Assembly (NCBI GenBank): GCA_031272615.1 | Contig: JAISTL010000073.1 | Span: 1-5,490, forward strand | Source: Methylobacteriaceae bacterium | GTDB lineage: Bacteria > Pseudomonadota > Alphaproteobacteria > Rhizobiales > Beijerinckiaceae | Direction of reading: 5' to 3' | Length of the DNA: 5,490 bases | Shown here: positions 1 to 5,490 of the stretch, one piece after another | How positions within the stretch are numbered: the first letter of the stretch is position 1 | Layout: each line of letters begins with the position of its first letter | Position numbers and translations under genes: made by a program | Notes under the pieces: generated by a model | The model's database searches: none | Seen by the model: only the letters and a program-made list of their open reading frames with translations | Told to the model about the DNA's origin: nothing

Positions 1-1156
1 TATATCGCGCCGCGCGGTCGCCGGGAGTTTCCGGCGCGACGGACATCAAGTCATCCAGTTTTTCAAAGGCTTCGATTTGCCGGGTGCGGTCAGGAGCGTC
101 CTTGGCGAAGCGTGTCAGGGCCAGGGCCAGGGTCGGTGGATTGCAGTTTTCCTGAATGTACTCCGGGATGACGTTTTCTTCCAGGATCAGGTTGGTCAGG
201 ACAATGGACTTGGCCTTGACCAGAAACCGCAGTTGTTCTTCCAGTTTGGAGACTTTGTAGGCGACAACCATCGGTACCCGAGACAGGGCCAGTTCCAGGG
301 TGACGGTGCCGGAGGCGGCGAGAGCCAGATGGGCCGAGCGGAAAGCGGCGAGCTTCTCCTGTTCACCGATGACGATGTTGGGGCGAACCGGCCAGTGCTG
401 CGCCCGCTGGCGAATCTCGCCTTCGAGATGCGCCACTGCGGGAAGCACGACGTCCAGCGTGTCGCGCCCGGTTTCACGGCGCCAGTGGGATTTGAATTGG
501 TTGACGGCCAGACCGAAGGGCTCCATCAGGCGCTGAATTTCCATCCTGCGGCTGCCGGGCAGAACAATCAACCGCAACGGGTCTTCACGAAAATCCGGGC
601 GCTCGCCCGGTTGCGGCCGGAACTCACCGAGGCGTTCGATGAGGGGATGCCCCACATAATAACAGGGGGGCCCATCCAGCCGTTTGTGAACAGCCGGTTC
701 AAAAGGCAGTATCGCCAGAACACTGTCGATGTAGCGCGCCATTCCCCTGGCGCGTCCGGGGCGCCAGGCCCATACGCTGGGCGATACATAGTCGATAATG
801 GTGATATGCGGCGCCTTGGTATGGACGGCAGCCGCCACTCTATGGGTGAAATCGGGGCTGTCAATGATGACGAGAATGTCGGGGTCGGCGTCAATCACCG
901 CCTGGGCGGTGGTGGTGATGCGCCGGAAAATGGTGGGCAGGCGCGCGATAACCGCGGAGAGCCCCATGACGGCGATATCGGACATGGGAAACAGGCTCTG
1001 CAAGCCTTCCGCTTCCATGGCCCGGCCGCCGACTCCGCCGATGACGAGGGAGGAGCCGAAGCGTTTTCTGCAGGCGCGGATCAGCTTGCCGCCCAGTTGA
1101 TCGCCCGATTCCTCGCCGGCGACGAACCAGATGGAGCGCGGTGTTTTCCCGATCAT
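1..1156 (-). CDS. lpxB: Lipid-A-disaccharide synthase LpxB (3' end cut by window edge)
   Basis: This glycosyltransferase (GT19 family) joins lipid X to UDP-2,3-diacylglucosamine, giving the tetra-acylated disaccharide 1-phosphate and UDP at the inner face of the inner membrane. 385 codons are visible with no stop. The E. coli enzyme is 382 residues, so only a short tail should be missing. Family signatures seen: VAGEESGD near residues 12-19, IDSPDF 98-103, VSPSVWAWR 124-132, LPFE 150-153, VGHPL 168-172, LPGSR 199-203, ASGTVTLE 281-288 and LTNLILEE 320-327, which carries the conserved Asn of the sugar-nucleotide site. The ATG at 1156-1154 overlaps the lpxI stop as ATGA and has two GGAG motifs upstream. 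It is the last visible gene of the lpx cluster and is probably translationally coupled to lpxI. Identity rests on motif and context recognition and is very secure. Confidence 0.97.
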   Translation of the reverse strand, partial: MIGKTPRSIWFVAGEESGDQLGGKLIRACRKRFGSSLVIGGVGGRAMEAEGLQSLFPMSDIAVMGLSAVIARLPTIFRRITTTAQAVIDADPDILVIIDSPDFTHRVAAAVHTKAPHITIIDYVSPSVWAWRPGRARGMARYIDSVLAILPFEPAVHKRLDGPPCYYVGHPLIERLGEFRPQPGERPDFREDPLRLIVLPGSRRMEIQRLMEPFGLAVNQFKSHWRRETGRDTLDVVLPAVAHLEGEIRQRAQHWPVRPNIVIGEQEKLAAFRSAHLALAASGTVTLELALSRVPMVVAYKVSKLEEQLRFLVKAKSIVLTNLILEENVIPEYIQENCNPPTLALALTRFAKDAPDRTRQIEAFEKLDDLMSVAPETPGDRAARY

Positions 1157-2031
1157 GGCTCCTGCTCCGGTGTGTTGTCTTCAGGGTCGTATCCGATGAG
1201 GTAAAGGCCGAGTTTGTCAGCTTCGGCAACGGTTCGTTCCCTGTCGATGATCAATGTGAAGCCGGCGGCGACCGCCACCCCGTTAAGGCCCGCTTTGTTG
1301 GCTTTGATGACGGTTTTCGGCCCGATGGCGGGCATGTCGACACGCAGATCCTGCCCTTTCTTGGGGCCTTTGACCAACGCCCCGCGCAGGACGGGTTTGG
1401 CGAACGACAAACGCCGGTTCTGCACCACCCTCACCCGGTCGAGCATCCGGTCGGTGCCCTCGGGCCCCTCCACCGCCAGCACCCGTTCTCCGGTGAGTGC
1501 GACAGCCTGGCCGACATCATAGGGAGAGAGGGCGCGGATCAGCTCAAAACCGGTTTGAATTGCGCGCCGGTCATCCTCATTGGGGTGCCGGCGGCCGAGC
1601 ACGCCGCGCGGCGCCATGATGTCCGGCATCAGTTCGTGGACTCCGACCACCGAATGCCCCCACTCCTCGAGAATGGAAACCGCGCCGCGCAGCAGGTTGT
1701 CGTCACCTTTGGATATGACGTCTTTCACGTAGCGGTAATTCCGAAACAGGGTATAGGCGCTCAACAACGCGGCGGCGTTGGGGCGGTGCACCTGCCCGAC
1801 CAGAGAGACCCCCGGGGTTTCATAGCGCGTCAGCAGAGCCTTGATGGCCGGAAGATCCAGCAATGGAACAACAGCGTCGGCTTTGGCGCGCAACGCGCGG
1901 GACGCGAATTCCCGGAAGGCTATCATGCGGAAGGCGATGCCGCTTCGCTCCAGATGGTCAGCAAGCTCAAGCGGCAGCGTTCCTCCCCCGGCCAAGACAG
2001 TCAACTGGGCGGATTCGGGCGTCACCGTCAA
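1153..2031 (-). CDS. lpxI: UDP-2,3-diacylglucosamine pyrophosphatase LpxI
   Basis: LpxI (DUF1009 family) hydrolyses UDP-2,3-diacylglucosamine to lipid X and UMP at the cytoplasmic side of the inner membrane. It replaces the unrelated LpxH in most Alphaproteobacteria. The 292-residue product has the family hallmarks: an N-terminal LAGGGTLP loop (residues 13-20), KGDDNLLRG (108-116), VEGPEGTD (187-194) and RVDMPAIGPKTV (230-241). Asp232 in the last motif is my candidate for the essential Asp described in Caulobacter LpxI (Asp225); this is an alignment by eye. The start is TTG at 2031, inside a TTGA overlap with the lpxA stop. GGAG lies 5 nt upstream of it (2040-2037). A GTG two codons on (2025) would be 11 nt from that site and is the alternative. 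The stop overlaps the lpxB start. No truncation or frameshift is seen. Confidence 0.96.
   Translation of the reverse strand: MTVTPESAQLTVLAGGGTLPLELADHLERSGIAFRMIAFREFASRALRAKADAVVPLLDLPAIKALLTRYETPGVSLVGQVHRPNAAALLSAYTLFRNYRYVKDVISKGDDNLLRGAVSILEEWGHSVVGVHELMPDIMAPRGVLGRRHPNEDDRRAIQTGFELIRALSPYDVGQAVALTGERVLAVEGPEGTDRMLDRVRVVQNRRLSFAKPVLRGALVKGPKKGQDLRVDMPAIGPKTVIKANKAGLNGVAVAAGFTLIIDRERTVAEADKLGLYLIGYDPEDNTPEQEP
1159..1168 (-). promoter_or_regulatory. Tandem Shine-Dalgarno sites for lpxB
   Basis: Two GGAG copies lie inside the 3' end of lpxI, at 1168-1165 (8 nt before the lpxB ATG) and 1162-1159 (2 nt before it). The distal copy has good spacing; the proximal one is too close for normal initiation. 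They support the ATG at 1156 as the start and reinitiation across the ATGA overlap. Confidence 0.6.
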
Positions 2032-2828
2032 GCGCTCTCCCCCGTACTGAGAGGCGTGAGCAGCGAGCGTTTCCCCCCTTCCTGGATGAAGGTCAGGATT
2101 TCCCGGATCGGTCCGTTGTCGGGGAAGCTTTTCGTCACCTCCTCCACACGTTCTTTCAGGGTGCCCTTGTCGGCAAACAACATGTCATAGGCGTTGCGCA
2201 AGGCGTAGATATCCTCCCGGGAAAACCCGCGGCGCTGAAGCCCGACGATGTTCAGGCCGGCCAGATGACCGCGCACGCCGATGGCCATACCGTAAGGGAT
2301 GAGATCCCGCTCAATGCCGCTCATTCCACCGAGAAACGCGTGCGACCCCACCCGGGTAAACTGGATCACCGCCGAACCGCCGCCCATGATGACGAAATTA
2401 CCGACGGTGACATGCCCGGCGAGCATTACATTGTTGGACAATATGACATTGTCGCCCACCCGGCAGTCGTGACCGACATGGGAGTTGGCAAGAAAGGCGC
2501 AACGGTTGCCGATAACGGTTTCCATGCCGCCGCCCTCGGTGCCCGGGCTGATGGTCACGCCCTCACGCAGGATGCACTCGGAGCCGATTGCCAGCGTTGT
2601 CTTTTCGCCCTTGAATTTGAGGTCCTGGGGTTCATGACCGATGGAAGCGAAGGGAAAGATTCGGGTGCGTGCGCCGATGGTGGTTCTGCCCGCGACGACG
2701 ACATGGCTTTTCAGCTCACAGCCGTCTCCCAGGACAACCTCCGGGCCGATAACACAGAACGGGCCGATGACAACATCATTGCCGATTTGAGCCCCGGATT
2801 CGATAACAGCGGTGGGATGGACGGTCAT
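2028..2828 (-). CDS. lpxA: UDP-N-acetylglucosamine 3-O-acyltransferase LpxA
   Basis: LpxA transfers a 3-hydroxyacyl chain from ACP to the 3-OH of UDP-GlcNAc, the first and reversible step of lipid A synthesis, acting as a cytoplasmic homotrimer. The 266-residue product (E. coli 262) opens with left-handed beta-helix hexapeptide repeats (VHPTAVIESGAQIG onward, to about residue 185), then the helical C-terminal domain with NIVGLQRRGFSRE (193-205). The catalytic base is His120 in SHVGHD (E. coli His125); His117 and His139 match His122 and His144. Gly168 matches E. coli Gly173, the acyl-length ruler residue, so a longer acyl chain is allowed (inference). Oddities: Ile155 stands where E. coli has His160, and Ser94 where it has His99. 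I chose ATG at 2828, with GGAG 5 nt upstream and a 2-nt gap after fabZ, over GTG at 2834, which shares a base with that GGAG. Confidence 0.96.
   Translation of the reverse strand: MTVHPTAVIESGAQIGNDVVIGPFCVIGPEVVLGDGCELKSHVVVAGRTTIGARTRIFPFASIGHEPQDLKFKGEKTTLAIGSECILREGVTISPGTEGGGMETVIGNRCAFLANSHVGHDCRVGDNVILSNNVMLAGHVTVGNFVIMGGGSAVIQFTRVGSHAFLGGMSGIERDLIPYGMAIGVRGHLAGLNIVGLQRRGFSREDIYALRNAYDMLFADKGTLKERVEEVTKSFPDNGPIREILTFIQEGGKRSLLTPLSTGESA
2037..2040 (-). promoter_or_regulatory. Shine-Dalgarno site deciding the TTG start of lpxI
   Basis: A GGAG, part of a longer G-rich run ending GGGGGAG, sits 5 nt before the TTG codon at 2031. Its spacing favours TTG over the GTG at 2025. It lies within the last codons of lpxA, as expected for coupled translation. 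Confidence 0.6.
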
Positions 2829-2830
2829 GT

Positions 2831-3295
2831 TCACTCCAAAACGAGATAGGCGGATAATTCGCCTTCGGCCACGACAACGCCGTCAACCTTGGCTTCGCCC
2901 CGGTACCACCACATATTGCGGCGATTCTTGAGTTTTTTCATGTGATATTCCACAACATCGCCGGGGGTCACGGGTTTGCGGAACCTTACCTTGTCGACGG
3001 TCATGAAATAAACCTGTTTCGGTTTTTTCGCTCCGCCGGCGAGAGAAAGAACACATATGGCCCCTGCCGTCTGTGCCATGCCTTCAATGAGATACACGCC
3101 GGGAAAGACCGGAATCTCCGGGAAATGCCCGGTGAACTGCGGCTCGTTGATGGTGACGTTTTTGATGCCGACGCAGGAGTCGTCACCGTCGATATCTTTG
3201 ATACGATCCACCAGTAACAGCGGGTAACGATGGGGCAGAAGTTTCAAAACGGTTGCGATGTCGGCGTAATTCAGTTCTTTGGTTTCCAGCGTCAT
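2831..3295 (-). CDS. fabZ: 3-hydroxyacyl-[acyl-carrier-protein] dehydratase FabZ
   Basis: FabZ dehydrates 3-hydroxyacyl-ACP to trans-2-enoyl-ACP in type II fatty acid synthesis. It competes with LpxA and LpxD for the 3-hydroxyacyl-ACP pool, which explains its place among lpx genes. The 154-residue product is of normal length for this hot-dog-fold family. [11 protein letters not shown] (20-30) is the classic N-terminal motif. The active site is His57 in [13 protein letters not shown] (55-67) and Glu71 in IEGMAQTAG (70-78), the catalytic His/Glu pair. [12 protein letters not shown] (102-113) is also family-typical. The ATG at 3295 is the only in-frame start before an upstream stop at 3365-3367. 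Its ribosome site is weak: only GAG, 9 nt away, unlike the GGAG/AGGA sites of its neighbours. It follows lpxD after a 135-nt gap with a candidate promoter, and ends 2 nt before lpxA. Confidence 0.97.
   Translation of the reverse strand: MTLETKELNYADIATVLKLLPHRYPLLLVDRIKDIDGDDSCVGIKNVTINEPQFTGHFPEIPVFPGVYLIEGMAQTAGAICVLSLAGGAKKPKQVYFMTVDKVRFRKPVTPGDVVEYHMKKLKNRRNMWWYRGEAKVDGVVVAEGELSAYLVLE
2834..2837 (-). promoter_or_regulatory. Shine-Dalgarno site deciding the ATG start of lpxA
   Basis: GGAG formed by the last codons of fabZ lies exactly 5 nt before ATG 2828. An in-frame GTG at 2834-2832 overlaps the motif itself and so could not use it. This selects the shorter 266-residue LpxA beginning MTVHPT. 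Confidence 0.65.
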
Positions 3296-3357
3296 ATCTT
3301 GTATCTCGTCAGCAGAATTGGCAGAATCTTGTAAGACCTTATGTCGAAATAACGTTT

Positions 3358-3386
3358 GTTTTATTCACCCGTCGCCCGGCAGTCAA
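3358..3386 (-). promoter_or_regulatory. Candidate sigma70-type promoter for fabZ-lpxA-lpxI-lpxB
   Basis: On the minus strand, TTGACT (3386-3381, 5/6 to TTGACA) is followed after 17 nt by TAAAAC (3363-3358, 4/6 to TATAAT). A start near 3351 would give a leader of about 55 nt. The lpxD-fabZ gap is visibly more AT-rich than the flanking genes, which supports a regulatory role. The -10 match is modest, and fabZ may simply be read through from lpxD. Confidence 0.38.
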
Positions 3387-3411
3387 TCATGCTGAACGGC
3401 AACGGCGTTTT

Positions 3412-3437
3412 GGCTCCTGCGGGCGCCCGATCAGGCC
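3412..3437 (-). other. Bulged inverted repeat spanning the lpxD stop codon
   Basis: The perfect 10-nt palindrome CGGGCGCCCG (3420-3429) lies one base past the lpxD TGA. Flanking CTG/CAG and GGC/GCC pairs could extend it into an imperfect hairpin over 3412-3437. No U-tract follows, so it is not an intrinsic terminator. It might stabilise the upstream mRNA or be chance in GC-rich DNA. Confidence 0.25.
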
Positions 3438-4477
3438 CTGTCTTTGATACCTTTTGCCCCCAGGCTTTTGACAAGAGCGAGTTCCTTGGCCCAGACACGC
3501 CACGGTTTTGCCGGGGCGCCTCCCCACTTTTCCCCGGCGGGAATATCGTTGTTCACGCCGCTGTACGCGGCAATCTGGGCGCCCGTCCCCAGCCGCAGGT
3601 GCCCGGCAATCCCGGCGCCCCCGCCGACAACGACGAAATCCTCGAGGGTTGTGGAACCGGCAATGCCGACGCAGGCGACAATCACGCAGTGCTTTCCGAT
3701 ACACACATTGTGGCCGATTTGCACGAGGTTGTCGATCTTCGTGCCGTCGCCGATAACGGTATCCCGGCTGGCGCCGCGGTCGATGGTGGTGTTGGCGCCG
3801 ATTTCCACATCATTGTGGATGATAACCCGCCCGATTTGCGGAACTTTTTGGTGCCCCTCGGGGCCCATGGCAAAACCGAATCCGTCCTGGCCGATGCGCA
3901 CGCCGGGATGAAGGATGACGTGATCCCCCATCACGCAATGGTTCACGGTCACATTGGTGCCGATGGAGCACTCCTGACCGACCACACAACCGGGGCCTAC
4001 GACGGAATTGGCGGCAACGGTGGTTCCGGAACCGATGACCGCCCCGGCTCCGATGACAACCCCTGGGTCAACAGTGACCCGATCACCGATTTCCACGGTG
4101 TTGTGGATAAAAGCGCCGGGAGAAACCCCCTCATTCTGGAAAACCGGCCGGGGACGCATCGCTGAGGGATAGAGCAACGCCATCACCGCGGCGAAAACAT
4201 GATAGGGCCTCCTGGTGACAATCGCCAGAGTCGTTGCTGGAACCCTGTCGGCGAAGCGGCCGGATACCAGGCAGTACCCTGCCCTGGTCGCTGCGAGTTG
4301 TTCCACGTAGGCGGGGTTGTCCATATAGGCGATGTCATCGGGACCAGCGTATTCCAGCGGGGCGACATTGGCGATCAGAGCATCCGGATCGCGTCCGTTC
4401 GGGAGTTGGCCGCCGGCGAGTTCAATGACCCGGCGAAGGGTTAACGGGCCGGTTTTGAGGAAAAAGCTGTTATGCAT
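3431..4477 (-). CDS. lpxD: UDP-3-O-(3-hydroxyacyl)glucosamine N-acyltransferase LpxD
   Basis: LpxD adds the second 3-hydroxyacyl chain, from acyl-ACP, to the 2-amino group of UDP-3-O-acylglucosamine, making UDP-2,3-diacylglucosamine in the cytoplasm. The 348-residue product (E. coli 341) has a mixed alpha/beta uridine-binding N-terminal domain (about 11-105), a long left-handed beta-helix of hexapeptide repeats (about 118-315), and a short helical C-terminus rich in Lys and Arg. GQDGFGFA (196-203) and TTIDRGA (230-236) are LpxD signatures. The catalytic His is His256 in NLVQIGHNV (E. coli His239). His293 in AGHL lies 37 residues later, as does E. coli His276. The ATG at 4477 has AGGA 7 nt upstream; a TTG codon directly before it (4480) is only 4 nt from AGGA and is less likely. 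The gene lies downstream of a strong terminator after bamA and has its own candidate promoter. No skp gene intervenes. Confidence 0.97.
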   Translation of the reverse strand: MHNSFFLKTGPLTLRRVIELAGGQLPNGRDPDALIANVAPLEYAGPDDIAYMDNPAYVEQLAATRAGYCLVSGRFADRVPATTLAIVTRRPYHVFAAVMALLYPSAMRPRPVFQNEGVSPGAFIHNTVEIGDRVTVDPGVVIGAGAVIGSGTTVAANSVVGPGCVVGQECSIGTNVTVNHCVMGDHVILHPGVRIGQDGFGFAMGPEGHQKVPQIGRVIIHNDVEIGANTTIDRGASRDTVIGDGTKIDNLVQIGHNVCIGKHCVIVACVGIAGSTTLEDFVVVGGGAGIAGHLRLGTGAQIAAYSGVNNDIPAGEKWGGAPAKPWRVWAKELALVKSLGAKGIKDRA

Positions 4478-4484
4478 CAAGGTA

Positions 4485-4488
4485 TCCT
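4485..4488 (-). promoter_or_regulatory. Shine-Dalgarno site deciding the ATG start of lpxD
   Basis: AGGA lies 7 nt before ATG 4477 and only 4 nt before the TTG at 4480. The spacing favours ATG. Confidence 0.55.
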
Positions 4489-4532
4489 GCGTGGCCGAAA
4501 AGTCGGCGGGAGCGAATGACTAACGTATCCGG

Positions 4533-4550
4533 GAAAGGAGGCCCTCCTTC
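4533..4550 (-). promoter_or_regulatory. Dyad of Shine-Dalgarno and anti-Shine-Dalgarno sequence in the lpxD leader
   Basis: The minus-strand core AAGGAGGGCCTCCTT (4549-4535) is a perfect inverted repeat with 7-nt arms and one central base. Folded as RNA it gives about 6 bp with a 3-nt loop. One arm is a textbook Shine-Dalgarno sequence and the other resembles the 16S anti-SD. No start codon sits at working distance from it. It lies about 30 nt past the predicted lpxD transcription start, so it could be an operator, a leader hairpin or chance. Next to it, CGCCGGCG with flanking near-symmetry (around 4553-4566) adds potential structure. Confidence 0.35.
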
Positions 4551-4580
4551 GAGCACGCCGGCGCGCGCTTTCCGCTGCGG

Positions 4581-4610
4581 GTTATACGACGTGAACGGGT
4601 TCGGTTTCAA
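4581..4610 (-). promoter_or_regulatory. Candidate sigma70-type promoter for lpxD
   Basis: On the minus strand, TTGAAA (4610-4605, 5/6 to TTGACA) is followed after 18 nt by TATAAC (4586-4581, 5/6 to TATAAT). Transcription would begin near 4574, leaving a leader of roughly 97 nt before the lpxD ATG. Its position just past the bamA terminator is where a promoter is needed if lpxD is to be expressed independently. The match is by eye only. Confidence 0.5.
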
Positions 4611-4643
4611 TGGGTGTTATGCACGCATTGTGTGTGCTTTTAC

Positions 4644-4670
4644 AAAAAAACGGCCCGAAGGCCGTTTTTT
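4644..4670 (-). terminator. Intrinsic terminator after bamA, with UUCG tetraloop
   Basis: In the minus-strand transcript CGGCC-UUCG-GGCCG folds into a 5-bp GC stem capped by a C(UUCG)G tetraloop, one of the most stable known. It is followed by seven U residues (4650-4644) and preceded by six A residues that can extend the stem. It begins 33 nt beyond the bamA stop. The arms are symmetrical (A7/T6), so it could work in both directions, but no plus-strand gene runs toward it. The remaining bases between it and the bamA stop show nothing else. Confidence 0.9.
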
Positions 4671-4703
4671 GATACTCGGGGAAATCCGGTTTTCTTCTGC
4701 GAC

Positions 4704-5490
4704 TCAGAAACCGAAACCGGAGGAGAACCGGAAGGCCTGCGTCCTGTCCTGACCGACGCGCGTTCCGTTGACGATGACGCCCTTGTCCTTGGTGAGAGCC
4801 CACGCATAGTCAAACCGTATCGGACCAAGGGGAGATTCCCACAGAAGGCTGGCGCCGACAGACGAACGGATGGTCTTCTCGTCTCGCACCAGGATGCATT
4901 CCTGCGCCGTCGTGAATGTGTTCGGTGCGCTGCCGCAAGGGGCGGTGCCGTTGATAATGCCGTTAATCTGGCCGTCCTTGTTCAGATCGAAGCTTGTCTG
5001 GCCCTCATACCCGAACAGGGTACCGGCATCGGCGAAAATCGCGCCCTTCATCCCAAGTTCCTTGGGCAAGCCGAAAACCGGGAACTGCACTTCCACCGTG
5101 CCGCCGAAATAGGTCGTACCGCCGATGGCGCTGGCCCGCGAGTCGCCGTTGGAAATATCGCGCGGCCCGATGCCGGACGGCGCAAAGCCGCGGACCAGGC
5201 TGGGACCGAGGAAATAGTGGTCGAGAATGTTGAGCTTTTCGCCGCCGAAGGCACGGATATGACCGCCCTGCAAACGAATCATTCCGACGAAATCATCATT
5301 GATTTCATGATAATAACGTACATCACCGGCAATTCTGAAATACTTGGCATCGCCACCGATGCCCGCGACCTCAGGTCTGACGTCGATATACCAGCCTGAC
5401 CGCGGATTCTTCTTGTTATCCAGAGTACTGTAGTTGAATGTCACACCAGCCATGGATGTCCAGCGGTCACCCGCGGCTTCCTTGATGGCC
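4704..5490 (-). CDS. bamA: Outer membrane assembly factor BamA, C-terminal barrel part (5' end beyond window)
   Basis: BamA is the Omp85-family core of the BAM complex, which folds and inserts beta-barrel proteins into the outer membrane. Only its last 261 residues are visible; the signal peptide, POTRA domains and early strands lie beyond the right edge. Omp85 hallmarks seen: STLDNKKNPRSGWYID (start of a barrel hairpin, near 5424-5380), LVRGF (around 5198-5184), the conserved loop-6 lid motif, KGAIFADAGTLF, and SPLGPIRFDYAWAL before the last strands. The chain ends FRFSSGFGF with C-terminal Phe, a typical beta-signal. The loop between FADAGTLFGY and SSVGASL is about 45 residues and unusual: it has DLNKDGQIN (4988-4962), resembling a dockerin/EF-hand calcium loop, and two Cys (codons 4937-4935 and 4898-4896) that could form a disulfide. 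It is followed by a strong terminator. Confidence 0.96.
   Translation of the reverse strand, partial: AIKEAAGDRWTSMAGVTFNYSTLDNKKNPRSGWYIDVRPEVAGIGGDAKYFRIAGDVRYYHEINDDFVGMIRLQGGHIRAFGGEKLNILDHYFLGPSLVRGFAPSGIGPRDISNGDSRASAIGGTTYFGGTVEVQFPVFGLPKELGMKGAIFADAGTLFGYEGQTSFDLNKDGQINGIINGTAPCGSAPNTFTTAQECILVRDEKTIRSSVGASLLWESPLGPIRFDYAWALTKDKGVIVNGTRVGQDRTQAFRFSSGFGF

Noticed and set aside
77..1204. A 375-codon open frame on the plus strand opposite lpxB
   Set aside because: It lies wholly antisense to lpxB, whose protein matches the family from end to end. The antisense product has low-complexity Gly/Asp/Gln-rich sequence with no recognisable domain, as expected from codon bias in GC-rich genes.
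891..1229. A 112-codon minus-strand frame crossing the lpxI/lpxB junction
   Set aside because: It is in a different frame from both genes, and its Arg/His-rich product is a frame-shadow of lpxB.
1141..2849. Two long overlapping plus-strand frames (1141-2190 and 1863-2849) opposite lpxI and lpxA
   Set aside because: Both are antisense to well-supported genes and resemble no protein family. The frame opposite lpxA is open because of the Gly/Val/Ile-rich hexapeptide codons.
3361..3390. A nine-residue minus-strand mini-frame (MIDCRATGE) in the lpxD-fabZ gap, a possible leader peptide
   Set aside because: It has no Shine-Dalgarno site, it overlaps the candidate promoter itself, and it would lie largely upstream of the predicted transcript start.
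3550..4120. Short periodic repeats in the DNA of lpxD, and similar ones in lpxA, as possible tandem repeats or CRISPR
   Set aside because: They are degenerate 18-nt periods that encode the hexapeptide units of the left-handed beta-helix, not DNA repeats with spacers.
3356..4165. A 269-codon plus-strand frame opposite lpxD with a repeat-like Asp/Gly/Asn-rich product
   Set aside because: The apparent repeats are the reverse complement of the LpxD hexapeptide repeats. It has no ribosome site or independent context.
4516..4752. A 78-codon plus-strand frame through the bamA-lpxD gap
   Set aside because: It reads through the terminator hairpin and into the antisense of bamA, with no family resemblance and no ribosome site.
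4614..5399. A 261-codon plus-strand frame opposite bamA
   Set aside because: It runs through the terminator and then antisense to the BamA barrel; it is a shadow frame.

Overview
The window holds the lipid A / outer-membrane biogenesis cluster of an alphaproteobacterium, entirely on the minus strand. In transcription order (right to left) it reads bamA (3' part) - lpxD - fabZ - lpxA - lpxI - lpxB (nearly complete). LpxI rather than LpxH, no skp/ompH gene between bamA and lpxD, and LpxA and LpxD sequences with alphaproteobacterial features all point to Alphaproteobacteria, perhaps near Hyphomicrobiales/Rhizobiales. The order is an inference from gene order. The DNA is moderately GC-rich by eye.

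Layout by plus coordinate: 1-1156 lpxB, whose last few codons lie beyond the left edge; 1153-2031 lpxI; 2028-2828 lpxA; 2831-3295 fabZ; 3296-3430 a gap with a candidate promoter for fabZ and a hairpin at the lpxD stop; 3431-4477 lpxD; 4478-4703 a gap with a candidate lpxD promoter, a dyad made of Shine-Dalgarno-like sequence, and a strong intrinsic terminator; 4704-5490 the C-terminal third of bamA.

The enzymes cover much of the early Raetz pathway. LpxA acylates UDP-GlcNAc, LpxC (not in this window) deacetylates it, LpxD adds the second acyl chain, LpxI releases lipid X, and LpxB condenses lipid X with UDP-2,3-diacylglucosamine to form the disaccharide. FabZ dehydrates 3-hydroxyacyl-ACP, the same pool that LpxA and LpxD use as acyl donor. 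BamA inserts beta-barrel proteins into the outer membrane. The last four genes overlap or nearly touch (2-nt gap fabZ/lpxA, 4-nt TTGA overlap lpxA/lpxI, 4-nt ATGA overlap lpxI/lpxB), which implies translational coupling.

I found no undescribed system. The points worth a second look are the terminator that separates bamA from lpxD, the structured lpxD leader, non-histidine residues at two LpxA positions that are histidines in E. coli, and a dockerin/EF-hand-like Asp-Asn-Asp-Gly loop in a late surface loop of BamA. Long open frames on the plus strand are antisense shadows.
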